Assembly (NCBI RefSeq): GCF_900107255.1
Contig: NZ_FNPH01000010.1
Coordinates: 62,001-126,000 of the forward strand
From: Micromonospora pattaloongensis
GTDB lineage: Bacteria > Actinomycetota > Actinomycetes > Mycobacteriales > Micromonosporaceae
Length of the DNA stretch: 64,000 nt
Direction of reading: 5' to 3'
The translations under genes and the position numbers were made by a program. A model generated the notes under the pieces. That model had not been told where the DNA came from and searched no databases. It was given only the letters and a program-made list of their open reading frames with translations. Of this stretch, positions 38,857 through 48,106 are shown piece by piece (within the stretch, counting starts at the first letter, position 1; the number at the start of each line of letters is the position of its first letter).

Positions 38857-40248
38857 TCAGACGTGCTCGGGGGCGCGGGACGGGACGGGGGCGGTGCGCG
38901 CCTCGGGGATGGCCGGCGCGGCGGCCTCCGACGCGTCGCGGTCGTCGTCGAGCATCGTGCTCTCGTCGAACGGACGCTCGCCGGCCAGCACGGCCCGCGC
39001 CTGGTTGCGGTCGAACTCCCCGGTCCAGGTGCCGATGAGCACGGTGGCGACGGCGTTGCCGGCGAAGTTGGTCAGCGCCCGCGCCTCGGACATGAAGCGG
39101 TCGATGCCGACGATCAGCCCCACGCCGTCGACCAGGTCGGGGCGGTGGCTCTGCAGGCCACCGGCGAGCGTCGCGAGACCGGCGCCGGTGATGCCGGCGG
39201 CGCCCTTCGACGCGATGATCATGAACACCAGCAGCGAGATCTGCTCGCCGATCGAGAGCGGCTTGCCCATCGCGTCGGCGACGAACAGCGACGCCATCGT
39301 CAGGTAGATGGCGGTGCCGTCGAGGTTGAAGGAGTAGCCGGTCGGCACGGTGATGCCGACGACCGGCTTGCTCACGCCGAAGTGCTCCATCTTCGCGATC
39401 AGCCGCGGCAGCGCCGACTCGGACGAGGAGGTCGAGACGATGAGCAGGAACTCGCGGCCGAGGTAGCGCAGCAGCGAGAAGATCGACACCCGCGCGACGA
39501 GCCAGAGCAGCAGGCCGAGGAAGACCACCACGAAGATCGCGCAGGTGACGTAGAACCCGATCATGATCTGGGCGAGGCTCTTCAGCGCGTCCATGCCGGT
39601 CGCGCCGACGACGGCCGCCATCGCGCCGAACGCGCCGATCGGGGCCAGCCACATGATCATCGCGAGGATCTTGAAGACCAGTCGCTGGGCCACCGCCACC
39701 GCCCGCAGCACCGGCTCACCGCGGGAGCCGAGGCCCTGCACCGCGAAGCCGACCAGCAGCGACACCAGCAGCGTCTGCAGCACCTGCCCCTCGGTCAGCG
39801 CCGACAGCAGCGACGTCGGGATGATCCCGAGCAGGAAGTCGACGGTGCCCTCGCTGGCGCCACCGGCCGCCTTCTGCCCGGCGCCGGCCATCTCCTCGCT
39901 CAGGTTCATGCCGGCCCCGGGCTGGATCAGGTTGCCGACGACCAGACCGATGGCGAGCGCCACCGTCGACATCACGAGGAAGTAGCCGAGCGCGAGCCCG
40001 CCGACCTTGCCGACCTTGGCGGCCTGCCGCACCGAGCCCACGCCGAGCACGATGGTGCAGAAGATGACCGGGCTGATCATCATCTTGATCAGGTCGACGA
40101 AGCCCGTGCCGATCGGCTTCAGCTCGACGGCCACGTCCGGCGCGACGAATCCCAGCGTGATTCCGGCGATCACCGCGACGATCACGAGAATGTAGAGATA
40201 GTGAGTGCGATCCCGCCGGGAGCGCGGGGCGGGGGGCTGGCTTTCCAT
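38857..40248 (-). CDS. dctA: Dicarboxylate/cation symporter (DctA family)
   Basis: 463 residues. Imports C4-dicarboxylates (succinate, fumarate, malate) with protons or sodium. Typical SDF-family features: KMMISPVIFCTIVLGVGSV, the serine-rich re-entrant loop VSTSSSESALPRL, PTGYSFNLDGTAIYLTM and GLATLAGGL. The Pro-rich C-terminal tail ends PSRAPEHV. The start is uncertain: ATG 40248 (a CACAGT -10-like box seven bases upstream) keeps the operator-like repeats outside the gene; ATG 40269 or 40308 are alternatives. Divergent from a DcuS/DcuR-like pair, which almost certainly controls it. Confidence 0.93.
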   Translation of the reverse strand: MESQPPAPRSRRDRTHYLYILVIVAVIAGITLGFVAPDVAVELKPIGTGFVDLIKMMISPVIFCTIVLGVGSVRQAAKVGKVGGLALGYFLVMSTVALAIGLVVGNLIQPGAGMNLSEEMAGAGQKAAGGASEGTVDFLLGIIPTSLLSALTEGQVLQTLLVSLLVGFAVQGLGSRGEPVLRAVAVAQRLVFKILAMIMWLAPIGAFGAMAAVVGATGMDALKSLAQIMIGFYVTCAIFVVVFLGLLLWLVARVSIFSLLRYLGREFLLIVSTSSSESALPRLIAKMEHFGVSKPVVGITVPTGYSFNLDGTAIYLTMASLFVADAMGKPLSIGEQISLLVFMIIASKGAAGITGAGLATLAGGLQSHRPDLVDGVGLIVGIDRFMSEARALTNFAGNAVATVLIGTWTGEFDRNQARAVLAGERPFDESTMLDDDRDASEAAAPAIPEARTAPVPSRAPEHV

Positions 40249-40275
40249 ACCGGGAACTGTGGGTTGCATCTCAGC

Positions 40276-40303
40276 TGAACGCATCATTGCGTTCATTCTG
40301 TTC
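40276..40303. promoter_or_regulatory. Inverted repeat plus half-site between dctA and dcuS-like gene
   Basis: TGAACGCA (40276-40283) and TGCGTTCA (40288-40295) form a perfect inverted repeat with a four-base centre; a further TTCTGTTCA follows to 40303. Likely binding sites of the response regulator. Confidence 0.65.
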
Positions 40304-40358
40304 ACCATCGCGACTTCCGGACGAAACATCGCCGTGCCGCCGCGCGACACTGGAACAC

Positions 40359-41948
40359 ATGTCCGTACGCCGGTGGAGCATCGCGGGGCAGCTCTTCGCC
40401 CTGCAGGTCGTCGTGGTCACGCTGCTCGTCGGCGCGGGCACGGTCGGCGCCGTGCTGCTCGCCCGCGAGGACGCCCGCGCCAGCGCCCGCCAGGAGGTGC
40501 TCGCGGTCGCCGAGACGCTGGCCCGCTCCCCCGACGTACGCGCCGGGGTCCGTTCCGCCGACCCGTCGCGCGCGCTGCAGCCGTACGCCGACGCCACCCG
40601 GCGGGCCACCGGCACCGACTTCGTCGTGGTGATGGCCCCCGACCGCACCCGCTACACCCACCCCGACCCCGGCCGGATCGGTCAGCCGTTCCTCGGCACG
40701 GTCGCGCCCGCGCTGGCCGGCCGGCCGTTCACCGAGACCTACGTCGGGACGCTCGGCGAGTCCGTCCGGGCCGTCGTGCCGATCCACGACACCCACGGCC
40801 AGGTCATCGCCCTCGTCTCGGTCGGCATCACCACCGAGGCGATCAACCGCGAGCTGCTCCGGCAGGCGCCGGTGCTGCTCGGCGCGACCGCCGCCGCGCT
40901 GGCGCTGGCCGGCACCGGCTCCTGGCTGCTCAGCCGCCGGCTGCGCCGGCAGACCCACGGGCTCGGCCCGGCGCAGATCACCCGGATGTACGAGTACTAC
41001 GACGCGGTGCTGCACTCGGTGCGCGAAGGGCTGATCGTGGTCGACCGGGACCAGCGGGTGGCGCTGGTCAACGACGAGGGTCGGCGGCTGCTCGGGTTCG
41101 GCCCGGACGCGGAGCTGGTCGACCGGCCCGTCGCGCAGCTGCGGCTGCCGCCCGCCGTCACCGAGCTGCTCCGCTCCGGCGGGGAGACCCATGACGAGCC
41201 GGTGCTCACCGCCGACCGGGTGCTGGTGGCCAACCAGCAGACCACGCTCTTCGAGGGGCGCCCGCTGGGCACGGTGCTGACCCTGCGCGACCACACCGAA
41301 CTACGGACCCTCGCCGGGGAGCTGGACTCGGCGCGCGGGCTGAGCGAGGCGCTGCGCTCGCAGGCGCACGAGTCCGCCAACCGGCTGCACACCGTGCTGA
41401 CGCTGGTGGAGCTCGGCCGCACCGACGAGGCGGTGCGGCTGGCGACCGATGAGCTCACGGTCGCCCAGCAGCTCACCGACCGGGTCGTCGCCGCGGTCAC
41501 CGAACCGGCGCTCGCCGCCCTGCTGCTCGGCAAGTCCGCCCAGGCCGGCGAGCGCGGCGTGGAACTCGTCATCGACCCGCGGTCACGGCTCGACGAGGGC
41601 TTCCTGCCCACCGGCGACCTGCTCACCGTGGTCGGCAACCTGGTCGACAACGCCCTGGAGGCGGTCGCCGGGACGCCGACGCCGCGCCGGGTGGAGGTGT
41701 TCGTCGGAACCGCCGGCGCCGAGGTCGTGGTCCGGGTCCGCGACACCGGTCCCGGGCTGGACCCGAGCCGGGTCGCCGACGCGTTCCGGCGGGGATGGTC
41801 GACCAAGCAGCGCGGCCGCGGACTGGGGTTGGCGCTGGTCGGCCAGGTCGTCGCCCGGCACGGCGGTCGAACGGACGTCACGCCGGCCCCCGGAGGTGGC
41901 ACTCTGTTCACCGTACGGCTGCCGATCGCGGAAAGGTCCGGCGCGTGA
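40359..41948 (+). CDS. DcuS/CitA-family sensor histidine kinase
   Basis: 529 residues. Helix 1 (about 10-35), extracytoplasmic PAS-like sensor (about 40-175) with YTHPDPGRIGQPF and SVGITTEAINRELL characteristic of C4-dicarboxylate/citrate sensors, helix 2 (about 180-200), cytoplasmic PAS (about 215-320), then the kinase with H-box SQAHESANRLHTVLTL and ATPase motifs NLVDNALEA, DTGPGLD and GRGLGLALV. It overlaps the response regulator by four bases (GTGA). ATG 40359 is chosen; upstream in-frame starts overlap the operator. It should sense the substrate of the divergent DctA. Confidence 0.92.
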   Translation: MSVRRWSIAGQLFALQVVVVTLLVGAGTVGAVLLAREDARASARQEVLAVAETLARSPDVRAGVRSADPSRALQPYADATRRATGTDFVVVMAPDRTRYTHPDPGRIGQPFLGTVAPALAGRPFTETYVGTLGESVRAVVPIHDTHGQVIALVSVGITTEAINRELLRQAPVLLGATAAALALAGTGSWLLSRRLRRQTHGLGPAQITRMYEYYDAVLHSVREGLIVVDRDQRVALVNDEGRRLLGFGPDAELVDRPVAQLRLPPAVTELLRSGGETHDEPVLTADRVLVANQQTTLFEGRPLGTVLTLRDHTELRTLAGELDSARGLSEALRSQAHESANRLHTVLTLVELGRTDEAVRLATDELTVAQQLTDRVVAAVTEPALAALLLGKSAQAGERGVELVIDPRSRLDEGFLPTGDLLTVVGNLVDNALEAVAGTPTPRRVEVFVGTAGAEVVVRVRDTGPGLDPSRVADAFRRGWSTKQRGRGLGLALVGQVVARHGGRTDVTPAPGGGTLFTVRLPIAERSGA

Positions 41949-42619
41949 CCATCCGGGTGCTGGTGGTGGAGGACGAACCGCTGCTCGCCGAGGCGCACCG
42001 GGAGTACACGGAGCGGGTTCCCGGCTTCACGGTCGTCGGGGTGGTGCACACCGCCCGGGCCGCGATGGCGGCGCTGCGCGGCGGCGACACCGCCGACCTC
42101 GTCCTGCTGGATTTCCGGCTGCCGGACCTGCACGGCCTGGAGGTGTGCCGGGCGTTGCGCGCGGCCGGCAGCACGACCGACGTGCTCGCGGTCACGTCGG
42201 CGCGTGACCTGACGATGGTCCGCGCGGCGGTGGCGCTCGGCGTGACGCACTACCTGCTCAAGCCGTTCACCTTCGCCGCGTTCCGCGACAAGCTGGAGCG
42301 GTACGCGGAGTACCGCCGCCAGGTGTCGGCCGAGGGCGAGGTCGCCGCGCAGCACGAGGTGGACCGGATGTTCGCCACGCTGCGCAGCCCCGCGGCGGAC
42401 ACCCTGCCGAAGGGGCTCGGCGCGGAGACGCTGGACACGGTGCTCGCGGCGCTGCGGGCCCGGCCGGGGCTGTCGGCGACCGAGGTCGCGAGCCGCACCG
42501 GCACCTCTCGGGTGACGGCCCGCCGCTACCTCGAACACCTCGCCGAGACCGGGCGGGTGGTGCGCGCGCCGCGGTACGGCGGACCGGGCCGTCCCGAGGT
42601 GGAGTACCGGCCCGTCTGA
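41945..42619 (+). CDS. CitB/DcuR-family response regulator
   Basis: 224 residues. Receiver domain (about 1-125) with acidic VVEDEP, phospho-accepting Asp in LVLLDFRLPD (about 55) and Lys in YLLKPF (about 103). The C-terminus (about 155-215) is a winged helix (ATEVASRTGTSRVTARRYLE). GTG 41945 overlaps the kinase stop. Predicted to activate dctA through the inverted repeat at 40276-40303. Confidence 0.92.
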   Translation: MTIRVLVVEDEPLLAEAHREYTERVPGFTVVGVVHTARAAMAALRGGDTADLVLLDFRLPDLHGLEVCRALRAAGSTTDVLAVTSARDLTMVRAAVALGVTHYLLKPFTFAAFRDKLERYAEYRRQVSAEGEVAAQHEVDRMFATLRSPAADTLPKGLGAETLDTVLAALRARPGLSATEVASRTGTSRVTARRYLEHLAETGRVVRAPRYGGPGRPEVEYRPV

Positions 42620-42657
42620 GCGCGTCGATCAGGCGCGAGCGTCACGTTTCGGGTACG

Positions 42658-42686
42658 AAAAAGGCACCGACCAGGGGCCGGTGCCT
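42658..42686 (-). terminator. Intrinsic terminator of yebC
   Basis: Arms 42662-42669 (AGGCACCG) and 42679-42686 form an eight-bp stem; on the minus strand the hairpin is followed by a run of T. It also separates yebC from the convergent response regulator gene. Confidence 0.82.
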
Positions 42687-42706
42687 CCTCCGCGGGCTCG
42701 CCGCGG

Positions 42707-43456
42707 TCAGCCGACGGCCGCCATGACCTCGTCGGAGACGTCGAAGTTGGCGTAGACGTTCTGCACGTCGTCGCAGTCCTCGAGCGCGTCGATCAGCTTG
42801 AACACCTTGCGCGCGCCGTCCTCGTCGAGCGGCACGTTGACGCTCGGGATCAGCGAGGACTCGGCCGACTCGTACTCCATGCCGGCCTCCTGCAGCGCGT
42901 TGCGCACCGCGATCAGGTCGCCCGGCTCGGAGACCACCTCGTACGCCTCGTCGAGGTCGTTGACCTCCTCGGCGCCGGCCTCCAGGACCGCGAGCAGCAC
43001 GTCGTCCTCGGAGAGCCCCGCCTTCGGCACGATCACGACGCCCTTGCGCGAGAACATGTACGACACGGAGCCGGCGTCGGCCAGCGAGCCGCCGTTGCGG
43101 GTCAGCGCGGTGCGGACCTCGGTCGCCGCACGGTTGCGGTTGTCGGTCAGGCACTCGATCAGCAGCGCCACGCCGTTCGGGCCGTACCCCTCGTACATCA
43201 CGGTCTGCCAGTCGGCGCCGCCGGCCTCAAGGCCGGAGCCGCGCTTGACGGCGCGGTCGATGTTGTCGTTGGGGACCGAGCTCTTCTTGGCCTTCTGGAT
43301 GGCGTCGTAGAGCGTCGGGTTGCCGGCCGGGTCGCCACCGCCGGTACGCGCCGCGACCTCGATGTTCTTGATCAGCTTGGCGAACATCTTGCCGCGCTTG
43401 GCGTCGATGACCGCCTTCTTGTGCTTCGTGGTCGCCCATTTTGAATGGCCGGACAT
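42707..43456 (-). CDS. yebC: YebC/PmpR-family transcription or translation regulator
   Basis: 249 residues of the YebC/TACO1 family. Starts [18 protein letters not shown], the invariant family head, then [27 protein letters not shown] and the acidic C-terminal part. Family members are DNA-binding regulators or, in newer work, help ribosomes through proline stretches, which would matter in this proline-rich proteome. GGAGG lies four bases before ATG 43456. The only upstream promoter-like box (TAGGAT, 43582-43587) lies within a decayed pdxT fragment. Confidence 0.95.
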   Translation of the reverse strand: MSGHSKWATTKHKKAVIDAKRGKMFAKLIKNIEVAARTGGGDPAGNPTLYDAIQKAKKSSVPNDNIDRAVKRGSGLEAGGADWQTVMYEGYGPNGVALLIECLTDNRNRAATEVRTALTRNGGSLADAGSVSYMFSRKGVVIVPKAGLSEDDVLLAVLEAGAEEVNDLDEAYEVVSEPGDLIAVRNALQEAGMEYESAESSLIPSVNVPLDEDGARKVFKLIDALEDCDDVQNVYANFDVSDEVMAAVG

Positions 43457-43545
43457 TAGCCCTCCGTCGTCTTTCCGTGGTCGCCCGCGCCCGTTCCGCG
43501 AAGAACCGGCGAACCGGTCGGCCTCCGGCGGATGATGGGCGGAAG

Positions 43546-43602
43546 GCGATGGCGAGCAGATTGCCCTGCCGAACCGCGACAATCCTACCGGCGGTGACGC
43601 CT
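43546..43602 (-). pseudogene. Decayed duplicate of the pdxT 3' region
   Basis: About 56 bases resemble pdxT at 43793-43848, 247 bases away and on the same strand. A 17-base identical core (43552-43568) encodes the same peptide; reading on, the relic gives [19 protein letters not shown] where pdxT gives [19 protein letters not shown], so the catalytic His is lost. No start or stop is kept. It looks like a partial tandem duplication in decay. Confidence 0.8.
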
Positions 43603-43719
43603 ACCACGCCGCACCCCTGTCCAGGAGTGCCTCCGCCGACTGATCCCCGCGATTCTCGCCGCCGATTGTCATTACGCGTCAACAACCGCACACCCCGCCG
43701 CATGCCCGCGGCGGGCGGA

Positions 43720-44316
43720 TCAGGATGCGGCGCGGGCCAGGTCGACGAAGTAGCGGTGCAGGCGGAGATCGCCGGTGAGCTCGGGGTGGAACGAGGTCGC
43801 GAGCAGATTGCCCTGTCGGACCGCGACGATCCGGCCGGCGGCGTCGCCGCCCGCGACCCGGCCGAGCACCTCGACCTCGGCGCCGACCGACTCGACCCAC
43901 GGCGCCCGGATGAAGACCGCGTGGAACGGACCGCCCTCGACGCCGGTGATCTCGACGGGGGACTCGAAGGAGTCGACCTGCCGCCCGAAGGCGTTGCGCC
44001 GCACGGTCATCTCGATGCCGTCGAAGCCGCGCTGGTCGGGGCGGCCGTCGAGGACGTTCGTGGCCAGCATGATCATGCCGGCGCAGGAGCCGTACGCCGG
44101 CATGCCGCCGGCGATCCGCTTGCGGACGGGTTCGAGCAGACCGAACTCCACGGCCAGCTTGCTCATGGTGGTCGACTCGCCGCCGGGGATCACCAGCGCG
44201 TCGACGCTCTCCAACTCCTCCGGACGGCGCACCGGGCGGGCCAGCGCGTCGCACTCGGCCAGCGCGCGCAGGTGCTCCCGGACGTCGCCCTGCAGGGCCA
44301 AGACACCGATGACCAT
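43720..44316 (-). CDS. pdxT: PLP synthase glutaminase subunit PdxT
   Basis: 198 residues. Releases ammonia from glutamine for PdxS in vitamin B6 (pyridoxal phosphate) synthesis. Class I glutaminase: oxyanion motif IPGGESTTM (about 45-52), nucleophile in YGSCAGMI (about 76-82) and FHPELTGD with His/Glu (about 178-185). AGGAAAGGA precedes ATG 44316. It lies 80 bases downstream of pdxS, on the same strand. Confidence 0.96.
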   Translation of the reverse strand: MVIGVLALQGDVREHLRALAECDALARPVRRPEELESVDALVIPGGESTTMSKLAVEFGLLEPVRKRIAGGMPAYGSCAGMIMLATNVLDGRPDQRGFDGIEMTVRRNAFGRQVDSFESPVEITGVEGGPFHAVFIRAPWVESVGAEVEVLGRVAGGDAAGRIVAVRQGNLLATSFHPELTGDLRLHRYFVDLARAAS

Positions 44317-44396
44317 TGCGGTCCTTTCCTGGACGGACGTGATTCCTCCGGCACCCGCGTGAGGCGCGGGTGCCGGAGGTCAACGACGGGGGTGGG

Positions 44397-45311
44397 TCAC
44401 CAGCCGCGCTCGGCGAGGCGGTGCGGGACGGGGATGTCGTCGACGTTGATGCCGACCATCGCCTCGCCCAGCCCGCGCGACACCTTCGCCAGCATCTCCG
44501 GGTCGTCGTGGAAGGTCGTCGCCTTCACGATCGCCGCCGCACGCTGGGCGGGGTTGCCCGCCTTGAAGATGCCGGAGCCGACGAAGACGCCCTCGGCGCC
44601 GAGCTGCATCATCATCGCCGCGTCGGCCGGGGTGGCGATGCCGCCGGCGGTGAAGAGCACCACGGGCAGCTTGCCGCTCTCCGCGACCTCCTTGACCAGC
44701 TCGTACGGCGCCTGCAGCTCCTTCGCCGCCACGTAGAGCTCGTCCTCGGCCATCGAGGTCAGACGGCGGATCTCCGAACGGATCCTGCGCATGTGGGTGG
44801 TGGCGTTGGAGACGTCACCGGTGCCCGCCTCGCCCTTCGAGCGGATCATCGCGGCGCCCTCGGTGATGCGGCGCAGCGCCTCGCCCAGGTTGGTGGCGCC
44901 GCAGACGAACGGCACGGTGAACGCCCACTTGTCGATGTGGTTGGCGTAGTCGGCCGGGGTGAGCACCTCGGACTCGTCGACGTAGTCGACGCCGAGCGCC
45001 TGGAGGATCTGGGCCTCGACGAAGTGGCCGATCCGGGCCTTGGCCATCACCGGGATCGAGACCGCGTCGATGATGCCCTCGATCATGTCGGGGTCGCTCA
45101 TCCGGGACACCCCGCCCTGCGCGCGGATGTCGGCGGGCACCCGCTCCAGCGCCATCACCGCGACCGCGCCGGCGTCCTCGGCGATCTTCGCCTGCTCGGG
45201 CGTGACCACGTCCATGATCACACCGCCCTTGAGCATCTCGGCCATGCCGCGCTTGACGCGGCCGGTGCCGGTGACCGGTGCGGTGGTGGGCTGCTCAGTG
45301 GTCTCGGACAC
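44397..45311 (-). CDS. pdxS: PLP synthase subunit PdxS
   Basis: 304 residues, a (beta/alpha)8 enzyme that builds PLP from ribose 5-phosphate, glyceraldehyde 3-phosphate and ammonia. Invariant pieces: [20 protein letters not shown], catalytic Lys regions [10 protein letters not shown] and [16 protein letters not shown], and [17 protein letters not shown]. Start GTG 45311 ([10 protein letters not shown]) with GAGGAG upstream is preferred over a longer in-frame start. It is in the conserved actinobacterial pim-pdx cluster. Confidence 0.97.
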   Translation of the reverse strand: MSETTEQPTTAPVTGTGRVKRGMAEMLKGGVIMDVVTPEQAKIAEDAGAVAVMALERVPADIRAQGGVSRMSDPDMIEGIIDAVSIPVMAKARIGHFVEAQILQALGVDYVDESEVLTPADYANHIDKWAFTVPFVCGATNLGEALRRITEGAAMIRSKGEAGTGDVSNATTHMRRIRSEIRRLTSMAEDELYVAAKELQAPYELVKEVAESGKLPVVLFTAGGIATPADAAMMMQLGAEGVFVGSGIFKAGNPAQRAAAIVKATTFHDDPEMLAKVSRGLGEAMVGINVDDIPVPHRLAERGW

Positions 45312-45451
45312 GGTGTTTTGGCTCCTCAACGGCGTGTTCAAGGGATCGTCGAGCCGATCGTACGCGCGGATTGGACGCCGCCCGACAGCCAATCGCCCCC
45401 CAGGTGGCCTGCCCTGTGGCCCCCCTCACGCGCGCCCCGCCGGTGATTGGG

Positions 45452-45958
45452 TCAGCTGACGCGGAGGGCGTCGGCGGCGAGGGTGGGGTCGTCCACGTCG
45501 AAGTAGCGGGGCCGGTCGTGCCGGCGCGACATCCGCAGCAGCCGCACCAGCGGGCGCCGCCGCGCCGACAGCGCGTCGCGCACCAGATCGGTGTGCACCT
45601 GGCGGGCCAGCGCGAGCCGGCGGCTCGCCGCCACCACGGCGACGACGGCCGGGTCCGGGTCCTCCCCGGCCAGGTCGGTGGCGCGCAGTTGCCGCGTCAG
45701 GTCGTTCTCCGCGGCCTCCCGCTCCTCCGGCTCGGCGTCCAGCGCGATCCGCGCCGCGGCGTACAGCTCGACGGCGTAGCGCTCCTCGGCCAGCACCGCG
45801 GCCGCGGCCGCGCGGCGCATCAGGTGGGCGTCGAGGGCGCGCCCCGCGGCGGCGGCCCGCTCATGGAGCCGGTCGACCCGCGCGGCCGTCCACGTCAGGT
45901 ACGCCGTCAGCACGACGACCACGGCGACCACGACCAGCACCCACCACATTCCCGGCAT
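45452..45958 (-). CDS. Small membrane protein of the pimA-pdxS interval
   Basis: 168 residues with a single N-terminal membrane helix (about 4-22, WWVLVVVAVVVVLTAYLTW), then a helical, Ala/Arg-rich cytoplasmic-type domain (DRLHERAAAAGRALDAHLMRR) somewhat like the LemA fold. No catalytic motif. It lies 35 bases downstream of pimA on the same strand and about 140 bases before pdxS, and replaces the NUDIX gene found here in mycobacteria. Function unknown; cotranscription with pimA is likely. Confidence 0.82.
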   Translation of the reverse strand: MPGMWWVLVVVAVVVVLTAYLTWTAARVDRLHERAAAAGRALDAHLMRRAAAAAVLAEERYAVELYAAARIALDAEPEEREAAENDLTRQLRATDLAGEDPDPAVVAVVAASRRLALARQVHTDLVRDALSARRRPLVRLLRMSRRHDRPRYFDVDDPTLAADALRVS

Positions 45959-45992
45959 CGTAGTGCGGGCCGCGGCGGGGGCGTGGCCCCGA

Positions 45993-47153
45993 TCAGCGTG
46001 GCTCCACCCACTCCTGGTCGAGGACGCCCCCGTCGGTCGCCTCGATCGCGGTCTCGTAGACCTCCAGCACCCGCCGGGCGACGGCGGGCCAGTCGAACGC
46101 CGCGACGGCCCCGCGGGCGTGGGCGGCCAGCGCCGTGCGTCGGCCGGGATCGTCGAGCAGCTCCGCCAGGCACCGGCGCAGCGCCACCGCGTCGCCGGTC
46201 GGGAAGAGCTGCCCCGCCCGCCCGCCGTCGAGGACCCGGCGGAACGCGTCGAGCTCGCTGGCGACCACGGTCGCGCCGGCCGCCATCGCCTCGGTGAGGA
46301 TCATCCCGAACGATTCGCCGCCGGTGTTCGGGGCGACGTAGAGGTGGACGCTGCGCAGCATCCGCGCCTTGTCCCGCTCCGACACCATGCCGAGGAACTC
46401 GATCCGGTCGCGCAGTTCGGCCGGGATGCCGTGGTAGAGGTCCGCGCGGTCGCCGGGGCCGGCGACCAGCAACCGCAGGCCCGGCCGGTGCGGGGCGAGC
46501 GCCACGAACGCGTCCCGCAGGATCGCGAAGCCCTTGCGCGGCTCGGTGAAGCGGCCGAGGAAGCCCAGCGTCCCGCCGTGGCCCACCCCGCACTCCCCCG
46601 GCCACCCGGGCAGCGGCGCTGCGTCCGCGAACTTCGCCACCGCCACCCCGTTCGGGATCTCCACGGCGCCGCCGTCCAGGTGCTCCACCTGCACCCGGCG
46701 GGCGAGCGCGCTGACGGCGATCCGGGCGGTGATCCGCTCCAGCACGAGTTGCAGCACGCCCTGGGCGGCGGCCATCGCCCGCGACCGGGTCATCGCGGTG
46801 TGGAAGGTCGCCACCACGGGGCCGCGCGCGGAGAGCACCGCGAGCAGCGAGAGGCTGAGCGTCAACGGCTCGTGCACGTGCAGCACGTCGAAGTCGCCGC
46901 GGGCCAGCCAGCGCCGGACGCGGGCGGTCGACACCGGGCCGAAGGCGATCCGGGCCACCGACCCGTTGTACGGCAGCGGCACCGCCCGGCCCGCCGCCAC
47001 CACGTACGGCGGCAGCGGTGAGTCCTCGTCGGCCGGCGCCAGCACGCTGACCTCGTGGCCCAGGCCGATCAGGGCCTCGGCCAGGTCCACGATGTGGTTC
47101 TGCACACCGCCCGGCACGTCGAAGGAGTACGGGCACACGATGCCGATCCGCAC
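45993..47153 (-). CDS. pimA: Phosphatidylinositol alpha-mannosyltransferase PimA
   Basis: 386 residues. GT4 enzyme transferring mannose from GDP-mannose to phosphatidylinositol, the first step of PIM synthesis at the inner leaflet. N-terminus VRIGIVCPYSFDVPGGVQNH is diagnostic for PimA/PimB-like enzymes; FHTAMTRSRAMAAAQG, NGVAVAKFAD, FLGRFTEPRKGFAIL and the GT4 ExFGxxxxEAM signature ESFGMILTEAMAAG follow. GTG 47153 has GGGAGAGGGG upstream. 14 bases after patA. The three-gene order pgsA-patA-pimA matches mycobacteria. Confidence 0.94.
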   Translation of the reverse strand: MRIGIVCPYSFDVPGGVQNHIVDLAEALIGLGHEVSVLAPADEDSPLPPYVVAAGRAVPLPYNGSVARIAFGPVSTARVRRWLARGDFDVLHVHEPLTLSLSLLAVLSARGPVVATFHTAMTRSRAMAAAQGVLQLVLERITARIAVSALARRVQVEHLDGGAVEIPNGVAVAKFADAAPLPGWPGECGVGHGGTLGFLGRFTEPRKGFAILRDAFVALAPHRPGLRLLVAGPGDRADLYHGIPAELRDRIEFLGMVSERDKARMLRSVHLYVAPNTGGESFGMILTEAMAAGATVVASELDAFRRVLDGGRAGQLFPTGDAVALRRCLAELLDDPGRRTALAAHARGAVAAFDWPAVARRVLEVYETAIEATDGGVLDQEWVEPR

Positions 47154-47167
47154 AGCGCCCCTCTCCC

Positions 47168-48106
47168 TCAGGCCGACTCGGCGGTCGGTTCCGGTGCCGC
47201 CGGTGCGGTCTGCGCGGACTGCCGCGGATCGTCCAGCCACATGCGTTGCAGCATGTGCCAATCCTCCGGGTGCCGTGCAATCCCGGCGGCCAAACCGTCG
47301 GCGATCTGCTGGGTGAGCGCCCGCACCCGTTGGTCGAGTGGGCCCCGCTCCGGGCCCGGCACCGGCAACGGCCCGTGCAGCCGGCCGCAGGCCGCGTCCG
47401 CTTCGTACCACATCGACGCCACGTAGAGCGGCGCGCCGGTGCGGAGCGCGAGCAGCGCCGGCCCGGCCGGCATCCGGGTGCGGCCGCCGAAGAACGTCAC
47501 CTCGACCCCGCGGGCGGACAGGTCGCGGTCGGCGAGCAGCGGCACCACGTGGCCCTCGGCCGCCCGGTCGGCGAGCAGGTCGATCGGGGCGCGGTCGGCG
47601 CCCTCGGTGGGGATGATCTCCATGCCGAGCCGCTCCCGGAACGCGAGGAAGCGCCGGTAGACCCCCTCGGGCCTGAGGCGCTCGGCGACGGTGGTGAGCG
47701 GCCAGCCGTTCGCCACCACCCAGGCGCCGGCGGCGTCCCAGTTGCCGGCGTGCGGCAGCGCGATGATCGCCCCGCGCCCGGCGGCCACGTCCGCGGCCAG
47801 CAGCTCGGCGCCGTCCAACCGGAAGCCGCGCAGGATCTGCTCCCCCGACAGCGACGGCAGCCGGAACGCCTCCATCCAGTACCGGGCGTACGAGCGCAGC
47901 CCCGCCCGGACCAGCGCGTCGAGCTCGGCGTCCGGCACCTGCGGACCCACCACGCGGCGCAGGTTGGCCGCGAGGCGCTGGGCGCCCCGGCCGCCGGAGC
48001 GGTGGGCCCGGTCCGCGCCGACGCGGAAGGCCGCGGCGGCGACCGGCGCCGGCAGGGTACGCACCAGCCGCCAGGCGGCGGCGTAGCCGAGCTCGACGAG
48101 GTTCAC
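47168..48106 (-). CDS. patA: Phosphatidylinositol mannoside acyltransferase
   Basis: 312 residues of the LpxL/HtrB-like acyltransferase family; in the PIM pathway it adds an acyl chain to the mannose of PIM. Catalytic HxxxxD appears as PHAGNWDAAG (about 125); VPLLADRDLSARGVEVTFFG is the typical second block. GTG 48106 overlaps the pgsA stop by four bases (GTGA), implying coupled synthesis. Complete and of normal length. Confidence 0.93.
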   Translation of the reverse strand: MNLVELGYAAAWRLVRTLPAPVAAAAFRVGADRAHRSGGRGAQRLAANLRRVVGPQVPDAELDALVRAGLRSYARYWMEAFRLPSLSGEQILRGFRLDGAELLAADVAAGRGAIIALPHAGNWDAAGAWVVANGWPLTTVAERLRPEGVYRRFLAFRERLGMEIIPTEGADRAPIDLLADRAAEGHVVPLLADRDLSARGVEVTFFGGRTRMPAGPALLALRTGAPLYVASMWYEADAACGRLHGPLPVPGPERGPLDQRVRALTQQIADGLAAGIARHPEDWHMLQRMWLDDPRQSAQTAPAAPEPTAESA

